Shown here: positions 8,766 through 18,465 of the stretch, in pieces
How the letters are laid out: each line of letters starts with the position of its first letter
Position numbering within the stretch: the stretch's first letter is position 1
NCBI RefSeq assembly: GCF_003966695.1
Contig: NZ_AP018828.1
Location: 526,001-590,000 of the forward strand
DNA: 64,000 nucleotides
DNA from: Asticcacaulis excentricus
GTDB lineage: Bacteria; Pseudomonadota; Alphaproteobacteria; Caulobacterales; Caulobacteraceae
Direction: 5' to 3'
Program-made: the position numbers and the translations under genes
Notes under the pieces: generated by a model
What the model was told of the DNA's origin: nothing
Database searches by the model: none
What the model saw: the letters and a program-made list of their open reading frames with translations, nothing else

Positions 8766-10106
8766 ATGCAAGTCGTTGAAAAACTGAATGAAGGTCTGTC
8801 GCGCGTCTATCATGTGACCGTGGCCAAGGACGTCCTGGCCGCCAAGCTGGACGCCAAGATCAAGGACATCGCGCCCAAGATGCAAATCAAGGGCTTCCGT
8901 CCGGGCAAGGTGCCCGCGGCGCACGTTCGCAAGCTGTATGGCAAGGAACTGATGAGCGAAGTCCTTCAGGAGCAGCTCAACGAAACCTCGCAGGCGACGC
9001 TGGAGCAGCACAAGGTGCGCCCGGCCAGCCAGCCGGAACTGAACCCCATCGGCGACATCGACGCCGTGATCAAGGGCGAGGCCGACCTGGCCTATGAAAT
9101 CTCGGTCGAGCAAATGCCGGAATTCGAGCCGGTCGATCCTTCGACCCTCGAACTGAAGCGTCCGGTCTATGAGCCGACCGATGAGGAAGTGAACGAGCAA
9201 CTCGAAAACATCCTCAAGCAAACCAAGTCGTATGAGCCCAAGGGCGGCAAGGCCCCCAAGGCGGCGGACGGCGACAAGCTGAAGATCGACTTCGTGGGCA
9301 AGATCGACGGCGAAGTCTTCGAAGGTGGCTCGATGGAAGGCGCTGAGCTGGTCATCGGCTCGGGCCAGTTCATTCCGGGCTTCGAAGAGCAACTGATCGG
9401 CGCCAAGAAGGGCGAAGAGCGCGTGCTGAACGTGACCTTCCCGGCTGATTACGGCGCGGCCAATCTGGCCGGCAAGGCAGCGACCTTTGAAACCACCGTG
9501 CACGAAATCTCGGCCCCCAAGGACGCCGTGGCTGATGATGAGTGGGCCAAGGGCCTCGGCCTCGAAGGTCTTGACGCGCTGAAGGACCTGCTCAAGGGCC
9601 AGTTGCAGCAGCAATACGCGCAGGCCGCCCGTTTCAAGATGAAGCGCGCCCTGCTGGACATCCTCGACGAAAAGCATTCGTTCGAGCTGCCGAAGAAGAT
9701 GCTGGACGCCGAATTTGCCGGCATCTGGCAGCAGGTCGAGCAGGACAAGGCCGCTGGTCAACTGTCCGAAGAAGACGCCGCCAAGTCGGAAGACGAACTG
9801 AAGGGCGAATATATGAAGATCGCCGAGCGCCGCGTGCGCCTCGGTCTGGTCCTCGCCGAAATCGGCACCAAGAACAATGTGCAGGTGTCTGAGCAGGAAG
9901 TGGCGCAGGCCATCGCTCGCGAAGCCCGCAACTTCCCCGGTCAGGAACGTCAGGTGTTCGAGTTCTATCGTCAGAACCCCGCCGCCGCCGCTCAGATCCG
10001 CGCCCCGATCTATGAAGAAAAGGTCGTCGATCACATCTTCGCCATCGCCAAGGTGAGCGAAGAGCCGATCAGCAAGGAAGACCTGCTGGCCGACGAAGAG
10101 GACTGA
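8766..10106 (+). CDS. tig: Trigger factor, ribosome-associated chaperone/peptidyl-prolyl isomerase
   Basis: 446 aa, the usual family length. The N-terminal ribosome-binding domain includes [17 protein letters not shown], the trigger-factor signature that docks on ribosomal protein L23. The FKBP-type PPIase domain follows at about residues 160-250 ([20 protein letters not shown]), then the helical chaperone domain with arms. It binds nascent chains at the exit tunnel. Position next to clpP and clpX is the classical tig-clpP-clpX arrangement. A strong terminator follows, so it is probably its own unit. Confidence 0.97.
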   Translation: MQVVEKLNEGLSRVYHVTVAKDVLAAKLDAKIKDIAPKMQIKGFRPGKVPAAHVRKLYGKELMSEVLQEQLNETSQATLEQHKVRPASQPELNPIGDIDAVIKGEADLAYEISVEQMPEFEPVDPSTLELKRPVYEPTDEEVNEQLENILKQTKSYEPKGGKAPKAADGDKLKIDFVGKIDGEVFEGGSMEGAELVIGSGQFIPGFEEQLIGAKKGEERVLNVTFPADYGAANLAGKAATFETTVHEISAPKDAVADDEWAKGLGLEGLDALKDLLKGQLQQQYAQAARFKMKRALLDILDEKHSFELPKKMLDAEFAGIWQQVEQDKAAGQLSEEDAAKSEDELKGEYMKIAERRVRLGLVLAEIGTKNNVQVSEQEVAQAIAREARNFPGQERQVFEFYRQNPAAAAQIRAPIYEEKVVDHIFAIAKVSEEPISKEDLLADEED

Positions 10107-10134
10107 TCCCGTTTCGACGGTATTGCCGGAATAA

Positions 10135-10170
10135 GAAAAGCGCAGGAGAAGCCTCTCCTGCGCTTTTTTG
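10135..10170 (+). terminator. Rho-independent terminator of tig
   Basis: Perfect 13-bp stem (about 10137-10149 with 10154-10166) with a 4-nt loop and a T run. Confidence 0.92.
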
Positions 10171-10227
10171 TGGGCACGCCGTTTGTATCTGCTATGCAAG
10201 GCTGTCATTTTTTTAGGGGGGAAGGCC

Positions 10228-10737
10228 ATGCGCCGTTTTCTGATCGCTGTCACACTGTTTTTCGCCGCCGCCGGGCTGGCGCCTTCGGCCATGGCTCAGG
10301 AAGCCGCCACGCCGGAAAAGATCGCGCTGGTGAAGCGTTATTTCAAAGCGATAGATTTTGAAAAAATGATGTCTCAGGTCACTGGCTCCATGGGACCAGC
10401 TATGGTCGAACAGATGAAGCGCGACAATCCTGAATTGGATGAGGAAAAAGCTCAGAAGCTTATGCAGGCCTCATTGGACGCGACTTCCGCCTACATGGTG
10501 AAAATGATGGATCGTTCCGCGGAAATATACGCAGAGGTCTACACATTGGAAGAGCTGGAATACATGGTGTCTTTCTATGAGGACCCGCGTGGCAAGAAAA
10601 TCCTAGAGAAAATGCCTCTGGTAATGCCTAAAGCCACGAAAATTGCCATGGACTTGTTGCCAGAGTTTCAGGAAGATATAAAAAAGCGCGTATGTGCGGT
10701 CATCGATTGTAAGACGGCTAAAAAGCCCAAGGCCTGA
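10228..10737 (+). CDS. DUF2059 domain exported protein
   Basis: 169 aa. An N-terminal signal peptide (MRRFLIAVTLFFAAAGLAPS, cleavage after AMA) precedes a helical region resembling DUF2059 (ELEYMVSFYEDPRGKKILEKMP). It should be periplasmic, function unknown. The start at 10228 is supported by an A/G-rich ribosome-binding site (AGGGGGGAAGG) and the signal peptide; a GTG further upstream lacks both. Codon use is more AT-rich than in tig and clpP. It lies alone between the tig terminator and clpP. Confidence 0.75.
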   Translation: MRRFLIAVTLFFAAAGLAPSAMAQEAATPEKIALVKRYFKAIDFEKMMSQVTGSMGPAMVEQMKRDNPELDEEKAQKLMQASLDATSAYMVKMMDRSAEIYAEVYTLEELEYMVSFYEDPRGKKILEKMPLVMPKATKIAMDLLPEFQEDIKKRVCAVIDCKTAKKPKA

Positions 10738-10753
10738 TCTGGGCGTTTCTCCA

Positions 10754-10783
10754 CTTGAAAACGCGCAGGCAAATTGCCAATTT
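10754..10783 (+). promoter_or_regulatory. Possible sigma-32 heat-shock promoter of clpP
   Basis: CTTGAAA, 15 nt, then GCCAATTT resembles a sigma-32 promoter (CTTGAAA-N11-16-CCCCATNT) with a weak -10. It lies about 90 bp upstream of clpP. Caulobacter clpP is known to be heat-shock inducible. This is a by-eye match only. Confidence 0.35.
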
Positions 10784-10869
10784 AAACGCGACAGGGACTG
10801 CGCACACCTTCGGTTAATCAAATCAGCCTTAGATGCGGTCTCATAACCCATAACGCTTTAGGGACTTCC

Positions 10870-11499
10870 ATGCGCGATCCAGTCGAAAACCTGACCAGCT
10901 ACCTGATCCCCACGGTCATCGAGCAATCGAGCCGCGGTGAGCGCGCCTACGACATCTATTCGCGGATGCTGAAGGAACGCATCATCTTCCTCACCGGCCC
11001 GTTCGAAGACGGCATGGCGACCTCGATCTGCGCCCAGTTGCTGTTCCTTGAATCGGAAAACCCGAAAAAGGAAATCTCCATGTATATCAACAGCCCCGGC
11101 GGTCAGGTGACCTCGGCGCTGGCGATCTACGACACCATGCAGTACATCAAGTCGCCGGTCACCACCGTGTGCATGGGCATGGCCGCTTCGGCGGGCTCGC
11201 TGATCCTGCAAGCCGGTGAAGCCGGTCAGCGTATCTCGCTGCCCAATTCCAAGATCATGGTGCACCAGCCGTCGGGCGGGGCGCGCGGCATGGCTTCGGA
11301 CATCGAAATCCAGGCCGAAGACATCCGCAAGACCAAGAAGCTGCTTAACGAAATCTACGTCAAGCACACGGGTCAGCCCTATGACGTGATCGAGCGCACG
11401 CTGGACCGCGACCGTTATATGACCGCCGCCGAAGCCAAGGAGTTCGGCCTGATCGACCACGTTTATGAAAAGCGTACCGACCCGGTCAGCAACGCCTAA
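10870..11499 (+). CDS. clpP: ATP-dependent Clp protease proteolytic subunit
   Basis: 209 aa. The catalytic triad is recognisable as Ser107 (GMAASAGS), His132 (MVHQPSGG) and Asp181 (LDRDRYM). [18 protein letters not shown] is the family handle region. It forms the tetradecameric chamber that degrades substrates fed by ClpX and ClpA; in Caulobacter ClpXP clears CtrA and other cell-cycle regulators. The stop overlaps the 3' end of the converging cicA gene by 4 bp. The clpP-cicA-clpX order matches Caulobacter. Confidence 0.98.
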   Translation: MRDPVENLTSYLIPTVIEQSSRGERAYDIYSRMLKERIIFLTGPFEDGMATSICAQLLFLESENPKKEISMYINSPGGQVTSALAIYDTMQYIKSPVTTVCMGMAASAGSLILQAGEAGQRISLPNSKIMVHQPSGGARGMASDIEIQAEDIRKTKKLLNEIYVKHTGQPYDVIERTLDRDRYMTAAEAKEFGLIDHVYEKRTDPVSNA

Positions 11500-12098
11500 A
11501 CAGGCTTTTTGACAAACAGTCTGTAATGACCCTGCCGGGCGGCCTTGAGCATCTCAAGGTCGCCCGCTGTGTCTCCATAGGCCGCTTCGAGGTCCAGCGC
11601 CTCGCCATAGACTTCCCGCAGGCGACGCATCTTTTCTTCGCTGCGACAGTTCAGACCGTCCAGATGCGGCGTCAGACGGTCATCAGCATCAAACCCCAGT
11701 CGCGTGCCGATGGTGCGCTCGGCCTCCAGTCTGTTGCCGAATTCCCCCACCAGCATTTCCGGGGAGGCGGTGACGATCACCCTTTCGGCGTGTTGCCCCA
11801 CCTCGGCCCAGGTGTGAAGGGCGTCCGGGCGGAACAGGCGATCCCCCATCGCGTCGGCAAAAGCGGTAAAGCGCGCTTGCAGATCGTCCCGGCGGACGGG
11901 CCCCATCAGGTGAAACAGCAGATGCGATTTCAGCGCCCCCCGGTCACGGGTGCGCAGATAGTCCGTCAGCATGTAGGGGTGGCGCACAAAGGCGAGGGCT
12001 AGCCGGGCATGGCCACATTGCCACACCAGAAAGGCGGTAAAGCTGTCTTTATAGGTCAGGGTGCCGTCGAAATCGAAGGCGTGGACGGGGAGGGGCAT
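11496..12098 (-). CDS. cicA: HAD-superfamily phosphatase, CicA-like
   Basis: 200 aa from the ATG at 12098. HAD motif I is [12 protein letters not shown] (nucleophile Asp9, acid/base Asp11), motif II is VTASPEM, and motif III is [10 protein letters not shown], all typical of HAD-IB phosphoserine-phosphatase-like enzymes. In Caulobacter crescentus a gene of this superfamily, cicA, sits antisense between clpP and clpX and its dosage affects growth and morphology. The position and family here match. The substrate is not known from sequence. A phosphatidylglycerophosphatase-like activity is an alternative reading of the HAD-IB assignment. Confidence 0.82.
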   Translation of the reverse strand: MPLPVHAFDFDGTLTYKDSFTAFLVWQCGHARLALAFVRHPYMLTDYLRTRDRGALKSHLLFHLMGPVRRDDLQARFTAFADAMGDRLFRPDALHTWAEVGQHAERVIVTASPEMLVGEFGNRLEAERTIGTRLGFDADDRLTPHLDGLNCRSEEKMRRLREVYGEALDLEAAYGDTAGDLEMLKAARQGHYRLFVKKPV

Positions 12099-12357
12099 GG
12101 CTGACAATCCGGTTCCCTCTCCCCATATAGGCAACAGGGTTCGCAAAAAAGCCCCTTAACCATAGCTTGCGGCGCGGGGGTGGTTGAGGGCTGGTCTAAT
12201 CTGTGCATAGATGGCCAAAGCGGTGTGGGTCTGGCCCAAAATCGTACCGGAATGACCTTTTCTTAAGGGTCAAAGGTGCATAGTATCGGTTGAATAGTGC
12301 CTCGGCTTTTTCTCCGGAGAGGGAAACGGCCGGCGCAAACGAAGGTGAGAAGCGCTT

Positions 12358-13617
12358 ATGACGAAAGCCGCCAGTGGCGACAGCAAGAGCACCCTCTACT
12401 GCTCCTTCTGCGGAAAGAGCCAGCACGAGGTGCGCAAACTCATTGCCGGTCCGACCGTTTTCATCTGTGATGAATGCGTCGAACTGTGCATGGATATCAT
12501 TCGTGAAGAGCACAAGATCGCCTTCGTGAAATCCAAGGACGGCGTGCCGACGCCGAAGGAAATCCGCGAAGTTCTTGACGATTATGTCATCGGTCAGGCG
12601 CAGGCCAAGAAGGTCCTGTCGGTCGCCGTGCACAATCACTACAAGCGCCTGAACCACGCGGCCAAGGGCAATGACGTGGAACTGGCCAAGTCGAACATCA
12701 TGCTGATCGGGCCCACCGGCTCGGGTAAGACCCTGCTGGCGCAGACGCTTGCGCGTATTATCGACGTGCCGTTTACGATGGCCGACGCCACCACCCTGAC
12801 CGAAGCCGGTTATGTCGGTGAAGACGTTGAAAACATCATCCTGAAACTGCTTCAGGCCGCCGATTACAATGTCGAACGCGCCCAGCGCGGTATCGTCTAT
12901 ATCGACGAAGTCGATAAGATTTCGCGTAAGTCTGACAACCCCTCCATCACCCGCGACGTGTCGGGCGAAGGCGTGCAGCAGGCCCTGCTCAAGATCATGG
13001 AAGGCACCGTCGCCTCCGTACCGCCGCAGGGCGGGCGCAAGCATCCGCAGCAGGAATTCCTGCAGGTCGATACGACCAATATCCTGTTCATCTGCGGCGG
13101 GGCCTTCGCCGGTCTGGAAAAGATTATTTCGGGCCGTGGCAAGGGCACCTCAATCGGCTTTGGCGCCACCGTCAAGGACCCGGAAGAACGCCGTCTGGGC
13201 GAAGTCCTGCATCAGGTCGAACCCGATGACCTGATGAAGTTCGGCCTGATCCCGGAATTTATCGGTCGTCTGCCGGTTCTGGCGACGCTGGAAGACCTCG
13301 ACGAGGCGACTCTGGTCAAGATTCTGACCGAGCCGAAGAACGCGCTGGTCAAGCAATATGCCCGCCTGTTCGAGATGGAAAACGTCACCCTGACCTTCAC
13401 GGACGAGGCCCTGTTTGCCGTCGCCAAGAAGGCCATTGTGCGCAAGACCGGCGCGCGCGGCCTGCGTTCGATCCTCGAAGGCATACTGCTCGACACCATG
13501 TACGAACTGCCCAACATGCAGGGCGTCGAAGAGGTGGTGATCAATGCCGAGGTGGTCGAAGAACGCGCTCAACCGCTGCTGATCTATGCGGAAAAGCGTG
13601 GCGGCGGTGCGGCTTGA
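12358..13617 (+). CDS. clpX: ATP-dependent Clp protease, ATP-binding subunit ClpX
   Basis: 419 aa. The N-terminal C4 zinc-binding domain has Cys15, Cys18, Cys37 and Cys40. The AAA+ core shows Walker A GPTGSGKT (118-125), Walker [11 protein letters not shown], the pore loop GYVGEDVE and the ClpP-contact IGF loop (SIGFGA). It unfolds tagged substrates and threads them into ClpP. It is separated from clpP by cicA and has its own roughly 210-bp upstream region, so it is probably independently transcribed. A terminator hairpin follows. Confidence 0.98.
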   Translation: MTKAASGDSKSTLYCSFCGKSQHEVRKLIAGPTVFICDECVELCMDIIREEHKIAFVKSKDGVPTPKEIREVLDDYVIGQAQAKKVLSVAVHNHYKRLNHAAKGNDVELAKSNIMLIGPTGSGKTLLAQTLARIIDVPFTMADATTLTEAGYVGEDVENIILKLLQAADYNVERAQRGIVYIDEVDKISRKSDNPSITRDVSGEGVQQALLKIMEGTVASVPPQGGRKHPQQEFLQVDTTNILFICGGAFAGLEKIISGRGKGTSIGFGATVKDPEERRLGEVLHQVEPDDLMKFGLIPEFIGRLPVLATLEDLDEATLVKILTEPKNALVKQYARLFEMENVTLTFTDEALFAVAKKAIVRKTGARGLRSILEGILLDTMYELPNMQGVEEVVINAEVVEERAQPLLIYAEKRGGGAA

Positions 13618-13654
13618 GTCGGGGCGAACTGGCCCATTTCATAAAGACTAAAGA

Positions 13655-13707
13655 TGATAAAGAGTGGCTCTGGAAACGGGGCCGCTCTTTTTTGTGAAAA
13701 AAGAGCG
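13655..13707 (+). terminator. Terminator region after clpX
   Basis: A stem AGAGTGGCT/GGCCGCTCT (with one G-U pair) runs into TTTTTTG. The same T run is the left arm of a second perfect palindrome, CGCTCTTTTTT-GTG-AAAAAAGAGCG (13683-13707). Confidence 0.8.
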
Positions 13708-13776
13708 TTTTTTCCGGTGGTCAGTGAACCAGCGTGACCACGGCAGCGTATATAACCTCCAAAAATTGTAACGATG

Positions 13777-13792
13777 TTATTCCCTCGTTAAC
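13777..13792 (+). promoter_or_regulatory. Possible CtrA-binding site upstream of the chemoreceptor
   Basis: TTAT, 7 nt, TTAAC differs by one base from the CtrA consensus TTAA-N7-TTAAC. It is 58 bp before the chemoreceptor start, next to a GACTC (GANTC, CcrM-type) site. Chemotaxis and motility genes are often CtrA targets in Caulobacter. By-eye match only. Confidence 0.35.
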
Positions 13793-13849
13793 GACTCGGC
13801 GACACTCTGTGCGAAGTGCGTACATAAAGTGGCGACGGGAGGGTCGGCC

Positions 13850-15334
13850 GTGCTTTTCAACAAAACCAATAAAGTCTCCAGCCGGGGGAACGGCGTTACA
13901 GCAGAAAACATCCTTAAAGCCGTGGAAACCTCCATGGCGGTTATCGAATTCAAGCCTGACGGCAGCATTATCCGCGCCAATGAGAGCTTTCTGTCTGTCG
14001 TCGGCTATACGCTGGCGGAGGTCGCGGGACAGCATCACCGCATGTTCATCGAAGCGGACTACGCGCAATCATCGGATTACCGTCAGTTCTGGGAGGCTTT
14101 GCGCGCCGGCAAGCCGCAAAAGGGAGAGTTCAAGCGCCTCAACAAGGCCGGGCGTCAGGTGTGGCTGGAGGCCAGCTATTGCCCCGTCTTTGACGATAAC
14201 GGCCGCGTGGCCTCGGTGACGAAGTTCGCCTTCGACATTACCGACAAGAAGAACGAAGTGACGCGCCTTCTGACCATGATCGACGGTATGCCTGTGGCGG
14301 TCATGACGGTTGATCCGAAAAACGACTTCAAGATCAATTATCTCAACGAAACTTCCAAAAAAACGCTGAAGTCGATCGAACAGTTCCTGCCCATCAAGGT
14401 CAACCAGATGCTGGGTTCATCGGTGGACGTGTTCCACAAAAATCCCGAACATCAACGGCGTATGCTGACCACCGACGCCATGCTGCCCTTTTCGACCAAG
14501 ATCAAGATTGGCCCGGAAGTGCTGCGGCTTCAGATCACGGCGATCAAGGACTCCTTCGGTGCCTATATCGGCCCCATGCTGACTTGGGCGGTGATTACCG
14601 CACAGGAGACCGTCGCCAGTGAGGTGACGAGTGTGGCCGATGCCCTTCTGGCCTCCTCGATGTCGATGAGCGATTCCTCTCAGGGCCTGCGTGACGCGGC
14701 CGAAAACGCCAGCCAGCAGGCGGCTTCGGCGGCTGCCGGTGCGGAGCAGATGTCGAGCGCCATCCACGAAATCGTGACGCAGGTGACGCGGGTATCCGAC
14801 CGCGCGTCGGAAATCGCCTCTCAGGCACAGTCGATGGATGATCGAGTCAAGGCGCTGGCCGACAATGCGAGCCAAGTGGACTCGGTGGTGGCTCTGATCA
14901 AGGACATTGCCGCCCAGACCAATCTGCTGGCGCTCAACGCCACCATCGAAGCGGCGCGCGCGGGCGAGGCGGGCCGAGGCTTCGCCGTCGTGGCCTCCGA
15001 AGTCAAGGCTCTGGCCTCACAGACCAGCAAGGCGACGGACGAGATCACCCAGCAGGTGCTGGCCATTCAGACGTCGAGCCACGAAGCGGTGAAGTCGGTC
15101 GAAGAAATCTCCAACGCTGTGGCCGAACTGTCGGGCCTGACGACCTCCATGGCCGGCGCGATGGAAGAGCAGGCAGCCACCACCCAGCAGATGTCGAGCA
15201 ATATCGGCAATGTTTCGCATTCGGCCACGGAAACGGGCGCCCTGGCCTCCAGCGTTCAGGAAACCGCATCCGGCCTGTCCGGCCATGCCGAGCGTATGAA
15301 AACCAGCATTCAGGGCCTTCTGAAGGCGGGTTAA
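13850..15334 (+). CDS. Soluble methyl-accepting chemotaxis protein with PAS sensor domains
   Basis: 494 aa. No membrane segment is visible, so it is a cytoplasmic receptor. A PAS domain lies at about residues 15-130 ([20 protein letters not shown], then a WLEASYCPV core). A second PAS-like domain at about 135-245 begins [14 protein letters not shown]. The signalling domain carries the highly conserved hairpin tip [20 protein letters not shown], which contacts CheA/CheW. The GTG start at 13850 is chosen because GGGAGGG lies 6 nt upstream; an in-frame GTG at 13829 has no such site. Ligand or cofactor (heme, flavin) is undetermined. No che genes are adjacent. Confidence 0.92.
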   Translation: MLFNKTNKVSSRGNGVTAENILKAVETSMAVIEFKPDGSIIRANESFLSVVGYTLAEVAGQHHRMFIEADYAQSSDYRQFWEALRAGKPQKGEFKRLNKAGRQVWLEASYCPVFDDNGRVASVTKFAFDITDKKNEVTRLLTMIDGMPVAVMTVDPKNDFKINYLNETSKKTLKSIEQFLPIKVNQMLGSSVDVFHKNPEHQRRMLTTDAMLPFSTKIKIGPEVLRLQITAIKDSFGAYIGPMLTWAVITAQETVASEVTSVADALLASSMSMSDSSQGLRDAAENASQQAASAAAGAEQMSSAIHEIVTQVTRVSDRASEIASQAQSMDDRVKALADNASQVDSVVALIKDIAAQTNLLALNATIEAARAGEAGRGFAVVASEVKALASQTSKATDEITQQVLAIQTSSHEAVKSVEEISNAVAELSGLTTSMAGAMEEQAATTQQMSSNIGNVSHSATETGALASSVQETASGLSGHAERMKTSIQGLLKAG

Positions 15335-16005
15335 ATGTTTAGTCCCGGTGATTGATGGTACGATTTTATCGCCATTGATGAGGGAGCGGTCCTTTCTCCC
15401 TTTTTCAGCCTTTCGAGATGTTCCCGGTGATAGTCGGGAGCGAAGATGGCCGGGTGGCGACGCAGTTCGGTGTCCGGCGGCTGACCCGTCTCTTCGAGGA
15501 TGCGTTTGTAATACTCACCCCACAGGTTCATGAGCTTGGTGACATCGGCTTCGACATAGCCTTCGTCGCGCCACAAGGCGAGGTGCATCCCCTTGGCAAT
15601 GGTGACGAGCTTATCAAACATTTCGCTACGGTGGGTTTCGTAGTGACTCTGACGGTTCAGTTCGGCCTCGGCGCGTTCCAAAGCCAGTTTCTGAGCCGCT
15701 TGTTCGTCGATGGTATAGTTTCTCAGACCGTAACGTTGCGGTTTCGCTTCTTCCGCGTCGTCAGAAGCGAGGGTGCGGGCAGCGGCTTTGAGTGATTTCG
15801 GCTCTGGCGGCGGGGCAAAGAGTTGACACAACATGCTGTCGGCCGCCATGACGGCGCGGGCCGTGCGTTCGGCTTCGAGCGCGGTTTCCGGTTTCGACAG
15901 CGCGGTCACGTGACCCAGCACCTTGTCGGCATAGTCGCGCAAGGCCGCACGACGCTCGGCCAGCATCGCTCTCAGTTCCGCCTTGTTTTGCGCGTGGACA
16001 TCCAT
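15331..16005 (-). CDS. Conserved-looking hypothetical protein, charged
   Basis: 224 aa, family not recognised. The protein is rich in Ala, Glu, Lys and Arg, lacks a signal peptide or membrane segment, and is probably mostly helical, so cytosolic. The central region has an aromatic/charged stretch ([20 protein letters not shown]). The N-terminal 60 residues could form a coiled coil. Its 3' end overlaps that of the converging chemoreceptor gene by 4 bp. Coding is supported by length, codon pattern and the tight abutment with its neighbour. No function proposed. Confidence 0.65.
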   Translation of the reverse strand: MDVHAQNKAELRAMLAERRAALRDYADKVLGHVTALSKPETALEAERTARAVMAADSMLCQLFAPPPEPKSLKAAARTLASDDAEEAKPQRYGLRNYTIDEQAAQKLALERAEAELNRQSHYETHRSEMFDKLVTIAKGMHLALWRDEGYVEADVTKLMNLWGEYYKRILEETGQPPDTELRRHPAIFAPDYHREHLERLKKGERTAPSSMAIKSYHQSPGLNI

Positions 16006-16106
16006 GCGCCCATGATGACACGGGTTGAACGCGCGGGGATAGATTCGCGTGAAACCCCTATTGGGGGTCTGGGGGCAAAGTCTCTTCGCTTACTTCGTCT
16101 TTTCTC

Positions 16107-16907
16107 TTACTTGGCCTTCTGACGCGCCGCCGTCACCAGAGTCTGGAGTTGCGGGATATCGCCGCCATTGACCAGTACGCCATCGACGATGAAGTTGGGC
16201 GTCGCTGCGATGCCCAACTTGTACCCCAGTTGCAGGGTTTCCTCGATCTTGGTCTGAATGGCGGGCGACTGCGCCTTGGCGTGCAATTCGGCCGGGTTGA
16301 CCCCGGCGGCGGTGAGGGCCGCATCGACATCGGCCTGAGAGCTGAGTTCGTGGCTATAGAGGGCGTTGTGCACGGCGGCGTAGTGGCCGGTATCGCGCGC
16401 GGCGAGGGCGAGGGCGGCCAGAACGCGCGAATTGTCCTTGCCGATGATCGGATATTCCTTGACCACCACGCGCACGTCGGGATTGGCCTTGAGGAAGCTC
16501 AGCAGGCTGGGGTGTCTGGCGCGGCAGGCTCCGCACAGATAGTCGTGGAATTCGATAATGGTGATGGGCGCTGACGGGTTGCCAAGGATGGGATCATCGG
16601 CGGCGATGATTGAGCCTTCATTGGCCTTGATGGCGGTTTCGACGCTCTTGCGCGTTTCGGCGTCCTGCTTTTCACGCAGAGCCGTCGAGGCATCGACCAG
16701 CACTTCGGGCCGCGTCATCAGGCCGCCGCGCACGATCAGGCCCTGAATATTGGGCAGGACGTACGGCGCTAACGCCAGCACAAAGGCCCCGGTTGCCAGA
16801 GCCAGCGCCAGATTGGCCTTGCTGAGCAGGGGCTCACGCGGGGCGGGGGCGGGCGCCTCTGTTTGGGTTTCGGGTGCAGGCGTCGGCGTCTCGGGGGTAT
16901 CGGTCAC
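16107..16907 (-). CDS. DsbA-family thiol:disulfide protein, membrane-anchored
   Basis: 266 aa. A Pro/Ala/Glu-rich cytosolic leader of about 28 residues is followed by a single transmembrane segment (about 32-52) and a periplasmic thioredoxin fold with the CXXC site Cys125-Gly-Ala-Cys128 (DYLCGACRARHP) and a cis-proline loop (ATPNF). This is the Com1/BdbD type of DsbA-like oxidoreductase, expected to form or exchange disulfides in exported proteins. It starts 12 bp after the M48 peptidase stop, so the two form an operon for envelope protein quality control. Confidence 0.88.
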   Translation of the reverse strand: MTDTPETPTPAPETQTEAPAPAPREPLLSKANLALALATGAFVLALAPYVLPNIQGLIVRGGLMTRPEVLVDASTALREKQDAETRKSVETAIKANEGSIIAADDPILGNPSAPITIIEFHDYLCGACRARHPSLLSFLKANPDVRVVVKEYPIIGKDNSRVLAALALAARDTGHYAAVHNALYSHELSSQADVDAALTAAGVNPAELHAKAQSPAIQTKIEETLQLGYKLGIAATPNFIVDGVLVNGGDIPQLQTLVTAARQKAK

Positions 16908-16919
16908 TTATCAACTTTC

Positions 16920-18323
16920 TTAGCGGCGAAGGCGGGTTTCTTCCTCCACCGGGTCGATACCCATGAGCGAGGAGGTGGTCAGGACGATGTCGCGGGCGCG
17001 GCGGTATTCGACGGAATCCTTGGGCAGGTTTTTCTGCGACCACACGGCGAAGGTGCGGGCCTGCGGGATATTGCCCTGATAGAATTCGGCTTCGGCGGAG
17101 GCCAGACGCGCCTGACCCGGCATTTTCAGACCGTCATAGCCCTGCGCCAGCAGGTTCCAGGCGAAGCTGTTGTCGGGTTCGTATTTCAGCGAGGCGTTGA
17201 GCCGGTCGATCCCTTCGCGCAGATTGTCGTCCCCGCCGGCAGCGATCAGGGCCTGCCCCAGATTGACCATCAACAGCGGCGCATCAGGCAGCAGTTCCAC
17301 CGATTTGCGGTGTGCTGGGATGGAGAGCGCCGTCTGGCCCGTTTCGAAATAGATCTGCCCTTTCAGTTCCCACAGATAGGGGTTGTTCGGCTGTTCGGTC
17401 AGAAGCTGATCCAGTTCGGCCAGCGCCTTTTTCACCTCGGTCTGCTTGTACCACGCAATGACGTGGGCGTAGCGGGCCGGGTAGGAGCGGTCGTTTTCGG
17501 GGTAGCGCATGAACACCTTTTGCGGGTGATCGAGGAAGCCCGACAGCTTGGCCTTGACGATGCTGAATTCGGCGATCAGTTCCGGTGAGTCCACCGCGTC
17601 CTTGTGCGGTTGCTGCTCGACCAGGCGGCGCAGCGTGGCCACGCGGTCACGCGACAGGGGGTAGGTGCGGAAATACTGATAGCGCTCGGCGTTGGAAAAG
17701 GTCTCGTAATTGCGCAGCTTGTCGAAAAATTCGACCAGACCGCGGCCGGACATGCCCGCACGCTCCAGCGCCTTGACGCCCGCGATGTCGGCGGCGGATT
17801 CCTGCGTCTGCATATAGCGCAGCGCCCCCAGCGTGCCGAAGGTCTGCGATGAACCCAGAAGGCCCACGCCTGCATCCCCGGCCCCGGCCAGAATGGCGAT
17901 AATGCCCAGTCCCAGTGAAATGGCCATCGGGGCCTTGGCCGCCTGATAGATTTCGTCGGAGCGCACGGTGTGACCGGCCGCCTGGTGGCCGGCTTCGTGG
18001 GCGATGACGCCGAACAGCTCATTGGGCGTTTCGGCTTCACCGATCATGCCGGTATTGAGGCCGATAATCTGACGCGAGGTGGCAAAGGCGTTGATCGACT
18101 GATCAGCGATCAGCAGGAACTGCACCTGATCGGCATTGAGGCCCGACGCGGTCAGAATGCCGCGCGTTTCCTTATGCAGGAAGCGCTCGATCTCGGTATC
18201 GCGGATGACGGTCTGTGCCTGCGCCTTGGGGGCAAGACCCGTGACGGCCAGAGTCATCAGCGAGGCCGCCGCCAGAGGCTTCAGCCAGCCGGACGCTCTG
18301 TTTTTAAGGCCGTTCCACACCAT
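16920..18323 (-). CDS. M48-family periplasmic metalloprotease with TPR repeats (BepA-like)
   Basis: 467 aa. A signal peptide ends at AQA (cleavage after Ala36). The zinc motif is H109-E110-x-x-H113 (IAHEAGHQ), with the third ligand probably the Glu in TQESAADI. The C-terminal half has TPR-like repeats (YLWELKGQIYFETGQ, PDNSFAWNLLAQGYDGL). This layout matches BepA/YfgC, which degrades or assists misassembled outer-membrane proteins. A longer frame runs upstream into rne, but the start at 18323 begins the signal peptide and has a purine-rich site before it. It is followed by the DsbA-like gene. Confidence 0.9.
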   Translation of the reverse strand: MVWNGLKNRASGWLKPLAAASLMTLAVTGLAPKAQAQTVIRDTEIERFLHKETRGILTASGLNADQVQFLLIADQSINAFATSRQIIGLNTGMIGEAETPNELFGVIAHEAGHQAAGHTVRSDEIYQAAKAPMAISLGLGIIAILAGAGDAGVGLLGSSQTFGTLGALRYMQTQESAADIAGVKALERAGMSGRGLVEFFDKLRNYETFSNAERYQYFRTYPLSRDRVATLRRLVEQQPHKDAVDSPELIAEFSIVKAKLSGFLDHPQKVFMRYPENDRSYPARYAHVIAWYKQTEVKKALAELDQLLTEQPNNPYLWELKGQIYFETGQTALSIPAHRKSVELLPDAPLLMVNLGQALIAAGGDDNLREGIDRLNASLKYEPDNSFAWNLLAQGYDGLKMPGQARLASAEAEFYQGNIPQARTFAVWSQKNLPKDSVEYRRARDIVLTTSSLMGIDPVEEETRLRR

Positions 18324-18359
18324 AGGCACGTCTCTGTCACGGATTTCGTTGAGCTTTAT

Positions 18360-18425
18360 ATGGGCGATAAGAGTGACAAATCTAAGGCCCCCACACAACC
18401 GGAAAAGCCGGAGGGCTGGCCGTAA
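18360..18425 (+). CDS. Possible 21-residue peptide
   Basis: An ATG-initiated frame reads MGDKSDKSKAPTQPEKPEGW plus a final Pro, in the gap between the M48 gene and rne, on the opposite strand. It is hydrophilic and Lys/Pro-rich and ends directly before a hairpin that can terminate both strands. The upstream GAGC is a poor ribosome-binding site. No family recognised. Reported as a candidate only. Confidence 0.25.
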   Translation: MGDKSDKSKAPTQPEKPEGWP

Positions 18426-18465
18426 ACAAAAGGCCCGCAACGCGAACATTGCGGGCCTTGTGCTT
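18424..18465 (-). terminator. Terminator of rne (possibly bidirectional)
   Basis: Stem AAGGCCCGCAA with TTGCGGGCCTT around an 8-nt loop, followed on the minus strand by TTTTGTTTA. Confidence 0.88.

Noticed and set aside
8424-10292. 622-residue open frame antisense to trigger factor
   Set aside because: It lies entirely opposite tig, has no recognisable domain, and long antisense frames are common in GC-rich genes with strong codon bias.
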